Source of the DNA: an uncultured Eubacteriales bacterium
Lineage (GTDB): Bacteria > Bacillota > Clostridia > Peptostreptococcales > Anaerovoracaceae
DNA length: 64,000 nt
Assembly: GCA_902798745.1 (NCBI GenBank)
Contig: CADBXM010000008.1
Location: forward strand, 42,524-106,523
Reading direction: 5' to 3'
The position numbers were made by a program, and so were the translations under genes. The notes under the pieces were generated by a model. The model made no database searches and was not told where the DNA came from. It was given only the letters and a program-made list of their open reading frames with translations. Position 1 is the stretch's first letter, and each line of letters starts with the position of its first letter. Shown one piece after another: positions 56,070 through 64,000 of this stretch.

Positions 56070-57078
56070 TAACAGAGATGTAATGAGCTTCCTTGATGGC
56101 AAAAGTATTATGATTACCGGCATTACCGGGCTTATTGGGAAGAACATTGCCACGGAGATAATTAACTATAATAAGGACTTGTCTCATAAACCGGTAAGAA
56201 TTGTCGGATGCGTCAGAAATACCGGAAAAGCAGAGCGTATTTTCGATAAGGATATACCGTATTTATCATATGTTGTAGGGGATATAAGGCAGATAGACTT
56301 ACCGCAGTCCATATCAGTGGACTATATTATCCATACAGCATCGCAGACATCGAGCAAAGGCTTTGTTGAGAACCCGCTGGAGACTATAGATGTAGCTTTG
56401 CGCGGGACTGAAAAATTACTTGAATATGCGAAAACTCAACCGGTAAAGAAGTTTATTTATCTCTCGACAATGGAAGTGTACGGAACTTTTTTAGATGACA
56501 GCAAGGTTGATGAAAGCTTCCCTGCACATATAGATACAATGAACCCAAGAGCATGCTATCCTGAGAGCAAAAGGATGTGTGAAAGCATGTGCGCATCTTA
56601 TTCTTCTCAATATGGCATACCTGTGGCTGTCCTCAGACTTACACAGACCTTTGGAAGGGGCGTTGAGTATAATGATGGGAGAGTCTTTGCGGAATTTGCA
56701 AGATGCGCTATAGAGAACCGGGATATAGTACTGCTTACTAAAGGTCTTACAAAACGAAACTATCTGGATGTGCGTGATGCTGTTCGTGCAATAATGATGG
56801 TTATGAGTCAGGATGAGACCTGTGCTGTATATAATGTCGCAAACGAGAGTACATACTGCTCCATTATGGAAATGGCCCATCTTGTAGCCGATGAAGTATG
56901 CAGTGGGAAGATAAGCGTTATAGTAAATGAAGACAGCAGCAATGAGTGGGGGTTTGCACCTACGCTACATATGAACCTTGATGTGACAAAACTTCGGAGC
57001 AGGGGATGGAAGCCACAGTTTAGTTTGCGGGAAACATTTTCTGACATGATCAGTTATATGAATGAAAGAAAAGCATAG
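56062..57078 (+). CDS. NAD-dependent epimerase/dehydratase (extended SDR) beside TarI-like gene
   Basis: A 338-residue SDR. The ATG at 56062 overlaps the cytidylyltransferase stop by eight bases and is preceded by AAGG; a later Met at 56083 is possible. NAD loop in IMITGITGLIGKNIATEI; catalytic Ser and Tyr-Lys in YLSTMEVYG and PRACYPESKRMCESM (YPESK). RNYLDVRDAVRAIMMV and VYNVANESTYCSIMEM are typical. Pairing with a CDP-transferase suggests reduction or epimerisation to the alditol or sugar used there. Confidence 0.85.
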   Translation: MCNNRDVMSFLDGKSIMITGITGLIGKNIATEIINYNKDLSHKPVRIVGCVRNTGKAERIFDKDIPYLSYVVGDIRQIDLPQSISVDYIIHTASQTSSKGFVENPLETIDVALRGTEKLLEYAKTQPVKKFIYLSTMEVYGTFLDDSKVDESFPAHIDTMNPRACYPESKRMCESMCASYSSQYGIPVAVLRLTQTFGRGVEYNDGRVFAEFARCAIENRDIVLLTKGLTKRNYLDVRDAVRAIMMVMSQDETCAVYNVANESTYCSIMEMAHLVADEVCSGKISVIVNEDSSNEWGFAPTLHMNLDVTKLRSRGWKPQFSLRETFSDMISYMNERKA

Positions 57079-57119
57079 AGTTTATTTCTTGCTTACGTAT
57101 AAAAATGGAGGAGAAACAA

Positions 57120-58388
57120 GTGAAACTTGATACACTGGAGATGAAGGCGATCGACTTCATTAAAACCAATAAACTGACAATACCTGTCTACAGGAAGCTG
57201 AAATCATTACAGAAATCGCGCAGCTTTCATGTTTCAAGTATAAATACATTTGAACCAATCATCGAAAGGGGAGAAGATGTGCGGTTCAATATAGTCATTC
57301 CTACATTAAGGAAAACCCGTGTTTTTGCTGGCATCAGTTCAGCATTATCTTTCTTTTCCAAGCTGGCAGGAGAGACAGACAGATGCAGAATAATAGTAAT
57401 CAGCAATGAGGAACATAACAAAGAAACTACTTATGAGATTGAAGGCTATAGTGATGATCCGAATGCACCTAAAACACTCTTTTTTGCCAGTAATGGCAAG
57501 GTAATTCCTGTTTCCAGAAATGATGTTTTTGTTTTTACCAGCTGGAAGACGGCTATTGCATTTATTCCGGTTCTGAAATGGCAAATGGAAACATTTGGAT
57601 TAAAAAACAGGAAAGCGGCATACCTTATTCAGGATTTTGAACCGGGATTCTTTGCATGGTCAACGGAATATGTTCTTGCCGATTCAACTTACCTTGAGAT
57701 GCCGGAGTCGATTATAGCTATATTTAACTCAAAACAGCTGTATGACTTCTTTAAGCTTCATAATTACAGTTTTGCTTATGAAGCATTCTTTACGCCGTCT
57801 TTAAATATAGAACTTAAAAAGCGACTTCTTGAAAATGCAGAGAAAAACGCAAAAAGAAAAAAGCAGATCCTGATTTATGGCAGACCAAGTGAACTACGTA
57901 ATGCATTTGAGATAATCCGCTATTCTCTTGAAAAATGGTCACGCTCGTATCAGAAGGCAAAAGACTGGGAAATAATATCTTTGGGAGAAGGCTTTGAAGA
58001 TATTGAGTTGCCGAATAATAAAATTGTTTCAAAAGGAAAAGTAAGTCTGGATGAGTATGCAGAGTATATGCTTAACGCTTATGCCGGTATATCTCTTATG
58101 GTTTCACCACACCCATCCTATCCTCCGCTTGAAATGTCTACTTTTGGTGTAAGGACGATAAACAATCAGTTTGAAAATAAAGATTTGTCTTCGTTTAATG
58201 ACAACATAATTTCCATAAAATCGTGCTCTCCTGACTTGATAGTTTCAGAACTGACAAGAATATGTGATGAGTATGATACATTTGATAATAAAATGAGTTT
58301 AAACAAGGCTTATCTTGAGGATAGCGATATGGAAAAAACTGCTGGAAATGTCAGATCATATATTAATGAGATGCTTACAAATGAGTAA
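57120..58388 (+). CDS. WsaF-like glycosyltransferase
   Basis: A 422-residue protein resembling WsaF-type (rhamnosyl)transferases. The GTG at 57120 has an ideal GGAGGAG six bases upstream (57107-57113); an ATG at 57105 overlaps that site. The N-terminal domain includes VRFNIVIPTLRKTRVFAGIS and YLIQDFEPGFFAWSTEY. The C-terminal GT-B donor part has ILIYGRPSELRNAFEII and the Ser/Pro-rich GISLMVSPHPSYPPLEMSTFG, where the Glu is the expected sugar-nucleotide contact. Donor probably dTDP-rhamnose by family, not proven. Confidence 0.84.
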   Translation: MKLDTLEMKAIDFIKTNKLTIPVYRKLKSLQKSRSFHVSSINTFEPIIERGEDVRFNIVIPTLRKTRVFAGISSALSFFSKLAGETDRCRIIVISNEEHNKETTYEIEGYSDDPNAPKTLFFASNGKVIPVSRNDVFVFTSWKTAIAFIPVLKWQMETFGLKNRKAAYLIQDFEPGFFAWSTEYVLADSTYLEMPESIIAIFNSKQLYDFFKLHNYSFAYEAFFTPSLNIELKKRLLENAEKNAKRKKQILIYGRPSELRNAFEIIRYSLEKWSRSYQKAKDWEIISLGEGFEDIELPNNKIVSKGKVSLDEYAEYMLNAYAGISLMVSPHPSYPPLEMSTFGVRTINNQFENKDLSSFNDNIISIKSCSPDLIVSELTRICDEYDTFDNKMSLNKAYLEDSDMEKTAGNVRSYINEMLTNE

Positions 58389-58950
58389 AAATCTGTATAA
58401 AGTAAAAAAACTGAACAGGATATTATATGCCAGACGCAAATTCAAAGGAGCTTCCCTGGGATATAGAGTAGCTGCGTGTAAGCGATTAGCGGTTATGGGC
58501 TCTGAATATATGAAGGTTGGAGATTATTGTTATTTTGGGCCTGATTGCCGGATAGAAGCCTGGGCGCAGTACTTAGGGCAAACATTTTCCCCGCTTATAG
58601 AGCTCGGAAAAGATGTCAGGATCAATTCAACCTGTCATATAGGAGCAATAAACAGAATAACGATAGGGGAGCAGTGCTTGCTTGGCAGCAATGTGTTTAT
58701 CACTGATCATGCACACGGAAAGAATACGATCGAAGAAAGCTTTGTTCATCCTTCAGAAAGAGAACTGTATTCAAAAGGGCCCGTTACTATTGGCGCGCGC
58801 TGCTGGATCGGTGAAAATGTTGTTATACTGCCAAATGTAAGCATCGGCGAAGGATGTGTTATAGGAGCTAACGCTGTGGTAACAAAGGATATACCGAGCT
58901 TTTCTGTTGCTGCTGGAAATCCTGCAAAAGTTGTCAAAACGATTAAATAA
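58381..58950 (+). CDS. Hexapeptide-repeat acyltransferase (O-acetyltransferase)
   Basis: A 189-residue left-handed beta-helix enzyme. The ATG at 58381 overlaps the previous stop (ATGAGTAA). It shows hexapeptide turns in the C-terminal two thirds, with catalytic His in VFITDHAHGKN and the acceptor-loop end WIGENVVILPNVSIGEGCVIGANAVVTKDIP. It would acetylate a sugar hydroxyl or amine; a role on the 4-amino sugar, as PglD has, is possible but the fold alone does not show it. Confidence 0.9.
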   Translation: MSKNLYKVKKLNRILYARRKFKGASLGYRVAACKRLAVMGSEYMKVGDYCYFGPDCRIEAWAQYLGQTFSPLIELGKDVRINSTCHIGAINRITIGEQCLLGSNVFITDHAHGKNTIEESFVHPSERELYSKGPVTIGARCWIGENVVILPNVSIGEGCVIGANAVVTKDIPSFSVAAGNPAKVVKTIK

Positions 58951-58961
58951 TAAATAATTGC

Positions 58962-60398
58962 ATGAACAATACTAAGAGTTTAAAGGTGAATGCTGTACTG
59001 AACACTATGAAAACTGTTCTTGGCATCATCTTTCCGTTGATAACATTTCCATATGTTTCCAGAGTTTTAGGTGTAGATAATATCGGATCGTATAATTTCA
59101 GTGCGTCCATTATTTCGTATTTCTCGCTTATTGCTGCTCTTGGAATTGCGACCTATGGTATCAGGGAGGGTGCAAAATACAGAGACACTGAGGAAATAAC
59201 TGACTTTATAAATGAAGTATTTTCTATAAACATAATTGCAACCCTGCTTGCATACATGCTTCTTGCTATGGTGGTTGCACTGGTTCCCACTATCAGAAGT
59301 CATAGTGTTATCATAGCAATTTTAAGTATCGAGATATTTGCAACAACAATTGGCGCTGCATGGATCTGCAATGTTTATGAAGATTTTTTCTTTATAGCCG
59401 TCAGGTCATTGCTTGTACAGTTTATATCCCTGATCCTGACATTTGCACTTGTCAAAACAGCTGATGACTTATATAAATATGTGTCCATAGCTGCCTTTGC
59501 AAGTTCCGGTGCAAATATATGGAATCTGTTTTATATCAGAAAAAAGTATTGCAAATACAGGTTTACTACTAAAATCAACTGGAACCGGCACATAAAACCG
59601 ATACTGATCATTTTCTCAACAAATGTAGCAATAACAATTTATGTAAGCTCTGATGCAACTATGCTGGGATTTATGGTGTCAGACTATGAGGTAGGACTGT
59701 ATACTACTGCGGTAAAAATTTATACAATAATAAAATCGGTACTGGCGGCTATGCTCATGGTTCTGATACCGAGATTTTCGATTTTATTTGAACAAGAGAG
59801 CAAAGATGAACTGAATAAACTGTTTTCAAGTGTATTTGGTTTTTTAAATGTCTTGATGCTTCCAATGGTCGTTGGTCTATTCGTAATCAGTGATGATGTA
59901 GTTCTGCTGATAGCGGGAGCAAAGTTTACTGAATCCGGAGCTCCATTGAGGCTGCTGAGTGTTGCGATCCTGTTTTCTCTATACTCGTATCTGTACACTC
60001 AATGCATTCTTATTCCTGCAAAGAGAGAAGATGTAGTTTTCAAGGCAACTATGGCAAGTGCCGTAGTTAACATTTTACTGAATTTCATTCTTATTCCGGT
60101 CTGGGGTAAAAATGCAGCAGCAACCACCACTATAATCGCGGAATGCATAACCTTTATCATAGCTATACGGGCATCCGGGAAGTATGTTGAAATGCCGCGT
60201 ATAGACAGGACAATAACATCTTCAATCGTGGGATGCATTGCGATTGCTATTGTATGTTACATTGCGAAAAGCATTGCTTTATTCGTGCCGAGACTGGCTT
60301 TATCGTTGTTCGGTTCCGCAATAATATACTTCGTTATTCTGCTGCTTATGAAAAATCCTGTTATAAATAATATAATTCGTTCGCGCATCAAATCATAA
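58962..60398 (+). CDS. wzx: Polysaccharide flippase (Wzx-like), second copy
   Basis: A 478-residue membrane protein with about 12-14 helices. N terminus SLKVNAVLNTMKTVLGIIFPLITFPYVSRVLG (about 5-36) is the classic polysaccharide synthase/MOP start. DATMLGFMVSDYEVGLYTTAVKI and LIPRFSILFEQESKDEL are typical middle segments. It is the flippase closest to the polymerase and Wzz-like genes, and likely the one serving the present repeat unit. It lies 11 bases after the acetyltransferase and is AT-rich. Confidence 0.92.
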   Translation: MNNTKSLKVNAVLNTMKTVLGIIFPLITFPYVSRVLGVDNIGSYNFSASIISYFSLIAALGIATYGIREGAKYRDTEEITDFINEVFSINIIATLLAYMLLAMVVALVPTIRSHSVIIAILSIEIFATTIGAAWICNVYEDFFFIAVRSLLVQFISLILTFALVKTADDLYKYVSIAAFASSGANIWNLFYIRKKYCKYRFTTKINWNRHIKPILIIFSTNVAITIYVSSDATMLGFMVSDYEVGLYTTAVKIYTIIKSVLAAMLMVLIPRFSILFEQESKDELNKLFSSVFGFLNVLMLPMVVGLFVISDDVVLLIAGAKFTESGAPLRLLSVAILFSLYSYLYTQCILIPAKREDVVFKATMASAVVNILLNFILIPVWGKNAAATTTIIAECITFIIAIRASGKYVEMPRIDRTITSSIVGCIAIAIVCYIAKSIALFVPRLALSLFGSAIIYFVILLLMKNPVINNIIRSRIKS

Positions 60399-60444
60399 CA
60401 ATCAGGTACTGCTCTATAGATAATGCAAACAAGAGGTAAACTTA

Positions 60445-61932
60445 ATGGACGGCAACAATCGAATTGAAAATAGGAAAGAGATCGATTTTACAGAAATAGT
60501 ATGGGTTCTGCTATCGCAATGGAAAATGATCTTGCTGAGCGCACTGATTATGGCGGTCCTCTTAGGAGGGGTAAATTATCTGAAAGCAGTTCGCAGTTAT
60601 AATGCAAAAAAAGGAAGCAGCGAGCCTGTTGTTGAAAACGTTGATGTTGACGAACAGATAAGCACAATTATGGGATCTCTGGAACCATCAAAACAACTTG
60701 CCGTGCGTAATGCGGTAAATCAAAAGAAATATCTTGATGCCAGAGATAAATATACAAGGGAGTCAATCCTGATCAATCTGGATCCATACAATCTAAGAGT
60801 GATCAACATCGGCTATAAGATTAACGTTTCCGGAGACCAATCAACAGTACCGGCCTTACACGATAGTTATACGGCAGCGTTTGACAGTGAAGCTGCAATG
60901 GAGAAAATAGGTAAAACTATTGATGAAAACGCTGACCTGGCATATATTCGTGAACTCATTTCGTTCCAGCGCTCAAATCCACTAAACAGCACTGCGCTTG
61001 CTGATGACCCTACAGACTCTATCACAGTATTTATTACATTACCTGATGGAGTAGATGAGGACGCAGTAGTTGCTGCAGCAACGGATGTTATGAAAGACTT
61101 CAGCAAAACCCTGTCTTCCAGCATAGCACCACATTCAATAAAACAGACTTATGCAAATGCGCAGAACGTTGTAAACTATGACCTTGTTACACAAAGAAAC
61201 GATGCGATAAACTGGGTAAACAGTCTCCAGAACATTCTTAAAACAGATATAAATGAATTAAGTACTGAACAGAGAACAGCATATGAAGGCATTGTAAAAC
61301 TTCTTGATGCAGGCAATGGCGTAAAGGCAGTACAGGATAGTGTGGAAAACCAGACTCCGAAGCCGTCTGTAAGTAAAAAAGCCGTTTTATTCGGCCTTAT
61401 ATTCGGAATGCTTTTATACTCATTATTGAGTGCGCTTTTTTTCATAAAGAGAGGAAATGTTGAGTCTGCAACTCACTTACAAAGTATTACAGGTTCACAG
61501 GTCATAGGAGAGATGTGTTATTCTCTTGATACTTCAGGAATTAAAGCTCTGTTTAGCAGTGGTGCAGTATTTAGAAAAAGATTCAATAATTTGACAGATG
61601 AAACTAAACAAATAGAGAAAATTGCAAGAGTAGTAGTAGCGATTTGTCAGAGACGCGGGATTGAAAAGGTAAACATAATTGAATTAACAAACGAGAATAG
61701 CAAAGCAAATGATTTTGCCAGGCTATTATCAAAGTCCATCAATGAAAAAGGGGTTGAAAATAAAGTCTTTGATAAGAGTGTTGATTTATTAATTGAAACT
61801 GACCTGACATCAAAGGATAGTTTCGTTATTATTACTAATAATAAAACGGCAATTAAGTCTGTTGAGGAAACCGCCTTTAATATAGAGGAGATAGGAGCAA
61901 AAGATATAGGAAATGTTTTTGTTAGAGAATGA
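60445..61932 (+). CDS. Wzz-like chain-length regulator with cytosolic C-terminal domain
   Basis: A 495-residue polysaccharide co-polymerase. First membrane helix (about 22-50, WKMILLSALIMAVLLGG) with the Wzz N-terminal signature DFTEIVWVLLSQWK; a long extracytoplasmic helical domain to about 310; second helix (AVLFGLIFGMLLYSLLSALFFI). A cytosolic domain of about 150 residues follows with Rossmann-like segments (VNIIELTNENSKANDFARLLS; SFVIITNNKTAIKSVEETA). This resembles the CpsD-type tyrosine kinase domain, but no Walker A loop is seen. No separate kinase gene is present nearby. Confidence 0.85.
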   Translation: MDGNNRIENRKEIDFTEIVWVLLSQWKMILLSALIMAVLLGGVNYLKAVRSYNAKKGSSEPVVENVDVDEQISTIMGSLEPSKQLAVRNAVNQKKYLDARDKYTRESILINLDPYNLRVINIGYKINVSGDQSTVPALHDSYTAAFDSEAAMEKIGKTIDENADLAYIRELISFQRSNPLNSTALADDPTDSITVFITLPDGVDEDAVVAAATDVMKDFSKTLSSSIAPHSIKQTYANAQNVVNYDLVTQRNDAINWVNSLQNILKTDINELSTEQRTAYEGIVKLLDAGNGVKAVQDSVENQTPKPSVSKKAVLFGLIFGMLLYSLLSALFFIKRGNVESATHLQSITGSQVIGEMCYSLDTSGIKALFSSGAVFRKRFNNLTDETKQIEKIARVVVAICQRRGIEKVNIIELTNENSKANDFARLLSKSINEKGVENKVFDKSVDLLIETDLTSKDSFVIITNNKTAIKSVEETAFNIEEIGAKDIGNVFVRE

Positions 61933-61950
61933 GGAAGTGGAGGTTAGTCA

Positions 61951-62865
61951 ATGCGACTTTTTGTAACTGGTGTTGGTGGCCAACTTGGCCACGATGTAAT
62001 GAATGAACTTGCTCGAAGAGGATATAATGGCTTTGGGTCAGATGTCCAGGATGAATATTCAGGCATTCAGGATGGTAGCGCGGTTACTTCGATGCCATAT
62101 ATTGGTCTTGATATTACTAACAAGGATGCGGTTCTGGCTGCTGTAAAAGAAGTGACTCCTGATGTAATCGTGCACTGTGCTGCATGGACGAATGTTGATG
62201 GCGCAGAAGATCCCGAACAGAAACCTCTTGTACACAGGATAAATGTTGAGGGAACGCAGAACATTGCAGATGCTGCAAAGATCGTGGATGCAAAGATGAT
62301 TTACCTCTCAACAGATTATGTGTTCAATGGTCAAGGTGAAAGACCCTGGCAGCCTGATGACAAGAACTATGCACCTCTCAATTATTATGGACAGACAAAG
62401 CTAGAGGGTGAACTTGCTGTAGAAAACACTGTAGACAAGTACTTCATTGTTCGCATTGCATGGGTGTTCGGCCTTAATGGCAATAACTTCGTTAAGACCA
62501 TGGTTAACGTTGGTAGGACTCACAATACAGTTAGGGTTGTAAATGACCAGATTGGCACTCCGACTTATTGCTACGACCTCGCGAGGCTTCTTGTGGACAT
62601 GGCTGAAACCGAAAAGTATGGGTATTATCATGCAACTAATGAAGGCGAATACATCAGTTGGTATGATTTCACATGCGAAATATATAAACAGGCTGGAATA
62701 GATACGAAAGTAATCCCAGTAACTACGGAGGAATATGGATTGAGTGTAGCCGCAAGACCATTTAACTCGAGACTTGATAGAAGCAAGTTGATACGAGCGG
62801 GGTTTGAGCCCCTTCCACCGTGGCAAGATGCAGTCAGTAGATATTTAAAGGAGGCCAAGCTTTAA
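61951..62865 (+). CDS. rmlD: dTDP-4-dehydrorhamnose reductase
   Basis: Last step of dTDP-L-rhamnose synthesis. The 304-residue SDR has MRLFVTGVGGQLGHDVMNEL (cofactor loop), HCAAWTNVDGAED, YLSTDYVFNGQGERPW (catalytic Thr/Ser), and NYYGQTKLEGELAVE (Tyr-Lys). RIAWVFGLNGNNFV and the C-terminal RPFNSRLDRSKLIRAGFEPLPPW complete it. Its first 20 residues are copied in the fragment at 37649. It overlaps rmlC by one base (TAATG). Confidence 0.96.
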   Translation: MRLFVTGVGGQLGHDVMNELARRGYNGFGSDVQDEYSGIQDGSAVTSMPYIGLDITNKDAVLAAVKEVTPDVIVHCAAWTNVDGAEDPEQKPLVHRINVEGTQNIADAAKIVDAKMIYLSTDYVFNGQGERPWQPDDKNYAPLNYYGQTKLEGELAVENTVDKYFIVRIAWVFGLNGNNFVKTMVNVGRTHNTVRVVNDQIGTPTYCYDLARLLVDMAETEKYGYYHATNEGEYISWYDFTCEIYKQAGIDTKVIPVTTEEYGLSVAARPFNSRLDRSKLIRAGFEPLPPWQDAVSRYLKEAKL

Positions 62866-63476
62866 TGGGACAGATAAAAGTAACACATGATCTTGGGGGT
62901 ATTGAGGGGCTATGTCTGATTGAGTCCCAAGTGCATGGAGATTCACGTGGATATTTCATGGAAACATTCAGCCAGAAGGATATGTATGAGGCCGGTCTTT
63001 ATTTTTCATTCGTGCAGGACAATCAGAGCATGAGTACAAAGGGGGTACTTCGCGGACTGCATTACCAGAAGAAGTTTCCGCAGACAAAGCTTGTACGGGT
63101 CATCAAAGGAACCGTGTATGATGTTGCTGTGGATCTCAGAGCGAATTCTCCGACATTTGGAAAATACTATGGAGTTACGCTCACAGAGGACAACAGAAAG
63201 CAGTACTTAATACCACGCGGGTTTGCCCACGGGTTTCTAGTGCTTTCAGATGGGGCAGAGTTTTGCTATAAATGTGATGATTTCTATCATGCAAACGATG
63301 AGGGCGGTCTTGCGTGGAATGATCCGGAAATTGGAATTGAATGGCCTGAGTTGATTGGAGAATACAAGGGAAGTGCATCAGGAGAAGGATACTCTCTGTC
63401 AGATGGAACGCAGATTATATTGTCTGAGAAAGATCAGAAGTGGGCTTGCCTTAAGGATACATTTATATTTAAATAA
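62865..63476 (+). CDS. rmlC: dTDP-4-dehydrorhamnose 3,5-epimerase
   Basis: Third step of dTDP-L-rhamnose synthesis. The 203-residue cupin-fold enzyme has VHGDSRGYFMETFSQ, VLRGLHYQKKFPQTKLVRV (catalytic His in LHYQ), VYDVAVDLRANSPTFGKYYG, and PRGFAHGFLVLSDGAEFCYK. These are the RmlC hallmarks, and the length is typical. It begins at the last base of rmlD and is followed by a decayed rmlA and then rmlB. Confidence 0.96.
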   Translation: MGQIKVTHDLGGIEGLCLIESQVHGDSRGYFMETFSQKDMYEAGLYFSFVQDNQSMSTKGVLRGLHYQKKFPQTKLVRVIKGTVYDVAVDLRANSPTFGKYYGVTLTEDNRKQYLIPRGFAHGFLVLSDGAEFCYKCDDFYHANDEGGLAWNDPEIGIEWPELIGEYKGSASGEGYSLSDGTQIILSEKDQKWACLKDTFIFK

Positions 63477-63491
63477 TGCATGGTTAGTTGT

Positions 63492-63780
63492 ATGAAGGAC
63501 ACATTTTTTAGCATACTTAACGCATATAGAAGGAACGAGGCGATACTTGCTTAAAAGGCTCACTTCAAGTAATTGTTGCCTGTTAATTGGACAAGCCTAC
63601 AATTTATTATTCACAAAGACAACTATCTTGGAAGATACCAAAGTTATTCTCATCATATCTACGCCTGAGTTGAATACTTATGTGAGAATGATCGAATCAT
63701 AAAAAGAATGACTCGAGAGTGCAAAAGCATATGGTAAGTCGCCATACGGTGATTACCATATGGCAATTACAGATAATAGG
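63492..63780 (+). pseudogene. rmlA: Decayed rmlA relic between rmlC and rmlB
   Basis: The spacer after rmlC is a mutated rmlA. An ATG-AAG-G start (63492) is followed, across frames, by GTRRYLLKRLTS (compare GTRLYPLTxVTS), LLPV, DKPTIYY (compare YDKPMIFY), VILIISTPE (compare EILIISTPE), and then AYGKSPYGDY from the extreme C terminus (compare RYGKSPYGER). At least two frameshifts, an early stop (TAA near 63571), and a large internal deletion from ISTPE to the last 20 residues are present. This is older decay than in the copy at 36610. No function is expected. Confidence 0.82.
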
Positions 63781-63825
63781 CCGCAACAAAGATACTAACA
63801 TATTCTAAAAGAGAGGACTGGAATT

Positions 63826-64000
63826 ATGAAAATCCTTGTGACCGGTGCAGCCGGGTTTATCGGAAGCAATTTTGTCTTTCATATGCTGGAGGCGCATCCC
63901 GATTATGACATAGTGGGACTCGACGCTCTCACATACGCAGGCAATCTCGAAACTCTCGCGCCTGCGATCGACAATGAACATTTCAAATTCGTAAAGATGG
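63826..64000 (+). CDS. rmlB: dTDP-glucose 4,6-dehydratase, cut by right window edge
   Basis: The first 58 codons are visible: MKILVTGAAGFIGSNFVFHM is the NAD loop, then DIVGLDALTYAGNLETLAPA, a RmlB signature. GAGAGGA lies just upstream. RmlB converts dTDP-glucose to the 4-keto-6-deoxy intermediate used by RmlC. The gene is more GC-rich than the genes before it, possibly marking the right boundary of the acquired AT-rich block. The rest of the gene lies beyond the window. Confidence 0.95.
   Translation, partial: MKILVTGAAGFIGSNFVFHMLEAHPDYDIVGLDALTYAGNLETLAPAIDNEHFKFVKM

Overview
The window looks like the origin region of a Clostridia-type Bacillota chromosome. I cannot name the genus; a gut or oral anaerobe is a guess. 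Evidence: dnaA divergent from rpmH-rnpA-yidD-yidC-khpB, a short YidC of the SpoIIIJ type, fused ATPase/FtsX ABC transporters, GTG and TTG starts with strong AGGAGG sites, and cell-wall-binding repeat proteins. Base composition is uneven. Hand counts of single 60-base lines give about 25-37% G+C in dnaA, about 60% in gyrA and about 27% in the middle of the polysaccharide locus.

Region 1 (1-13250), replication and housekeeping. A 3'-truncated dnaA on the minus strand, an origin-like spacer with DnaA boxes, and the rpmH to khpB operon. A minus-strand group follows (recF, a membrane-anchored Asn-rich protein, a lipoprotein, a GDPD-family phosphodiesterase), then gyrB and gyrA. recF is separated from dnaA and lies divergent from gyrB. 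A GC-rich hairpin-filled spacer separates gyrB from gyrA.

Region 2 (13250-36420), envelope and metabolism. A large acidic surface protein behind tandem palindromic operators; galM; an acetyltransferase plus a cysteine-synthase-like enzyme; dtd; galE; an OmpR-type two-component system; plsC; a BCCT transporter; two fused ABC transporters with a repeat-rich membrane-anchored protein; a secreted cell-wall-binding repeat protein; a DJ-1 family protein; and a secreted Ig-like protein.

Region 3 (36610-64000), a Wzx/Wzy-type surface polysaccharide locus. Its left edge is a broken rmlA and a 30-codon rmlD stub. A first block follows: flippase, GT4, a 35-codon truncated GT92 copy, a tandem GT2 split by an amber stop, and a full GT92. 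The second block carries PglF/PglE/PglC-like initiation genes; a PLP decarboxylase, SDR and ATP-grasp trio; LicD plus a TarI/IspD-like cytidylyltransferase and an SDR; several glycosyltransferases; an EpsG-type polymerase; a hexapeptide acetyltransferase; a second flippase; and a Wzz-like regulator. Its right edge is rmlD, rmlC, a decayed rmlA relic and the start of rmlB.

The rml genes and their remnants at both edges suggest the locus was built by recombination or cassette replacement at rml sequences. No intact rmlA is visible, so dTDP-rhamnose synthesis needs a copy elsewhere. The best candidates for unusual biology are the PLP-decarboxylase/ATP-grasp sugar-decoration module, the LicD/CDP-alditol module, the hairpin-rich gyrB-gyrA spacer, and the tandem operator array at 13272-13327.
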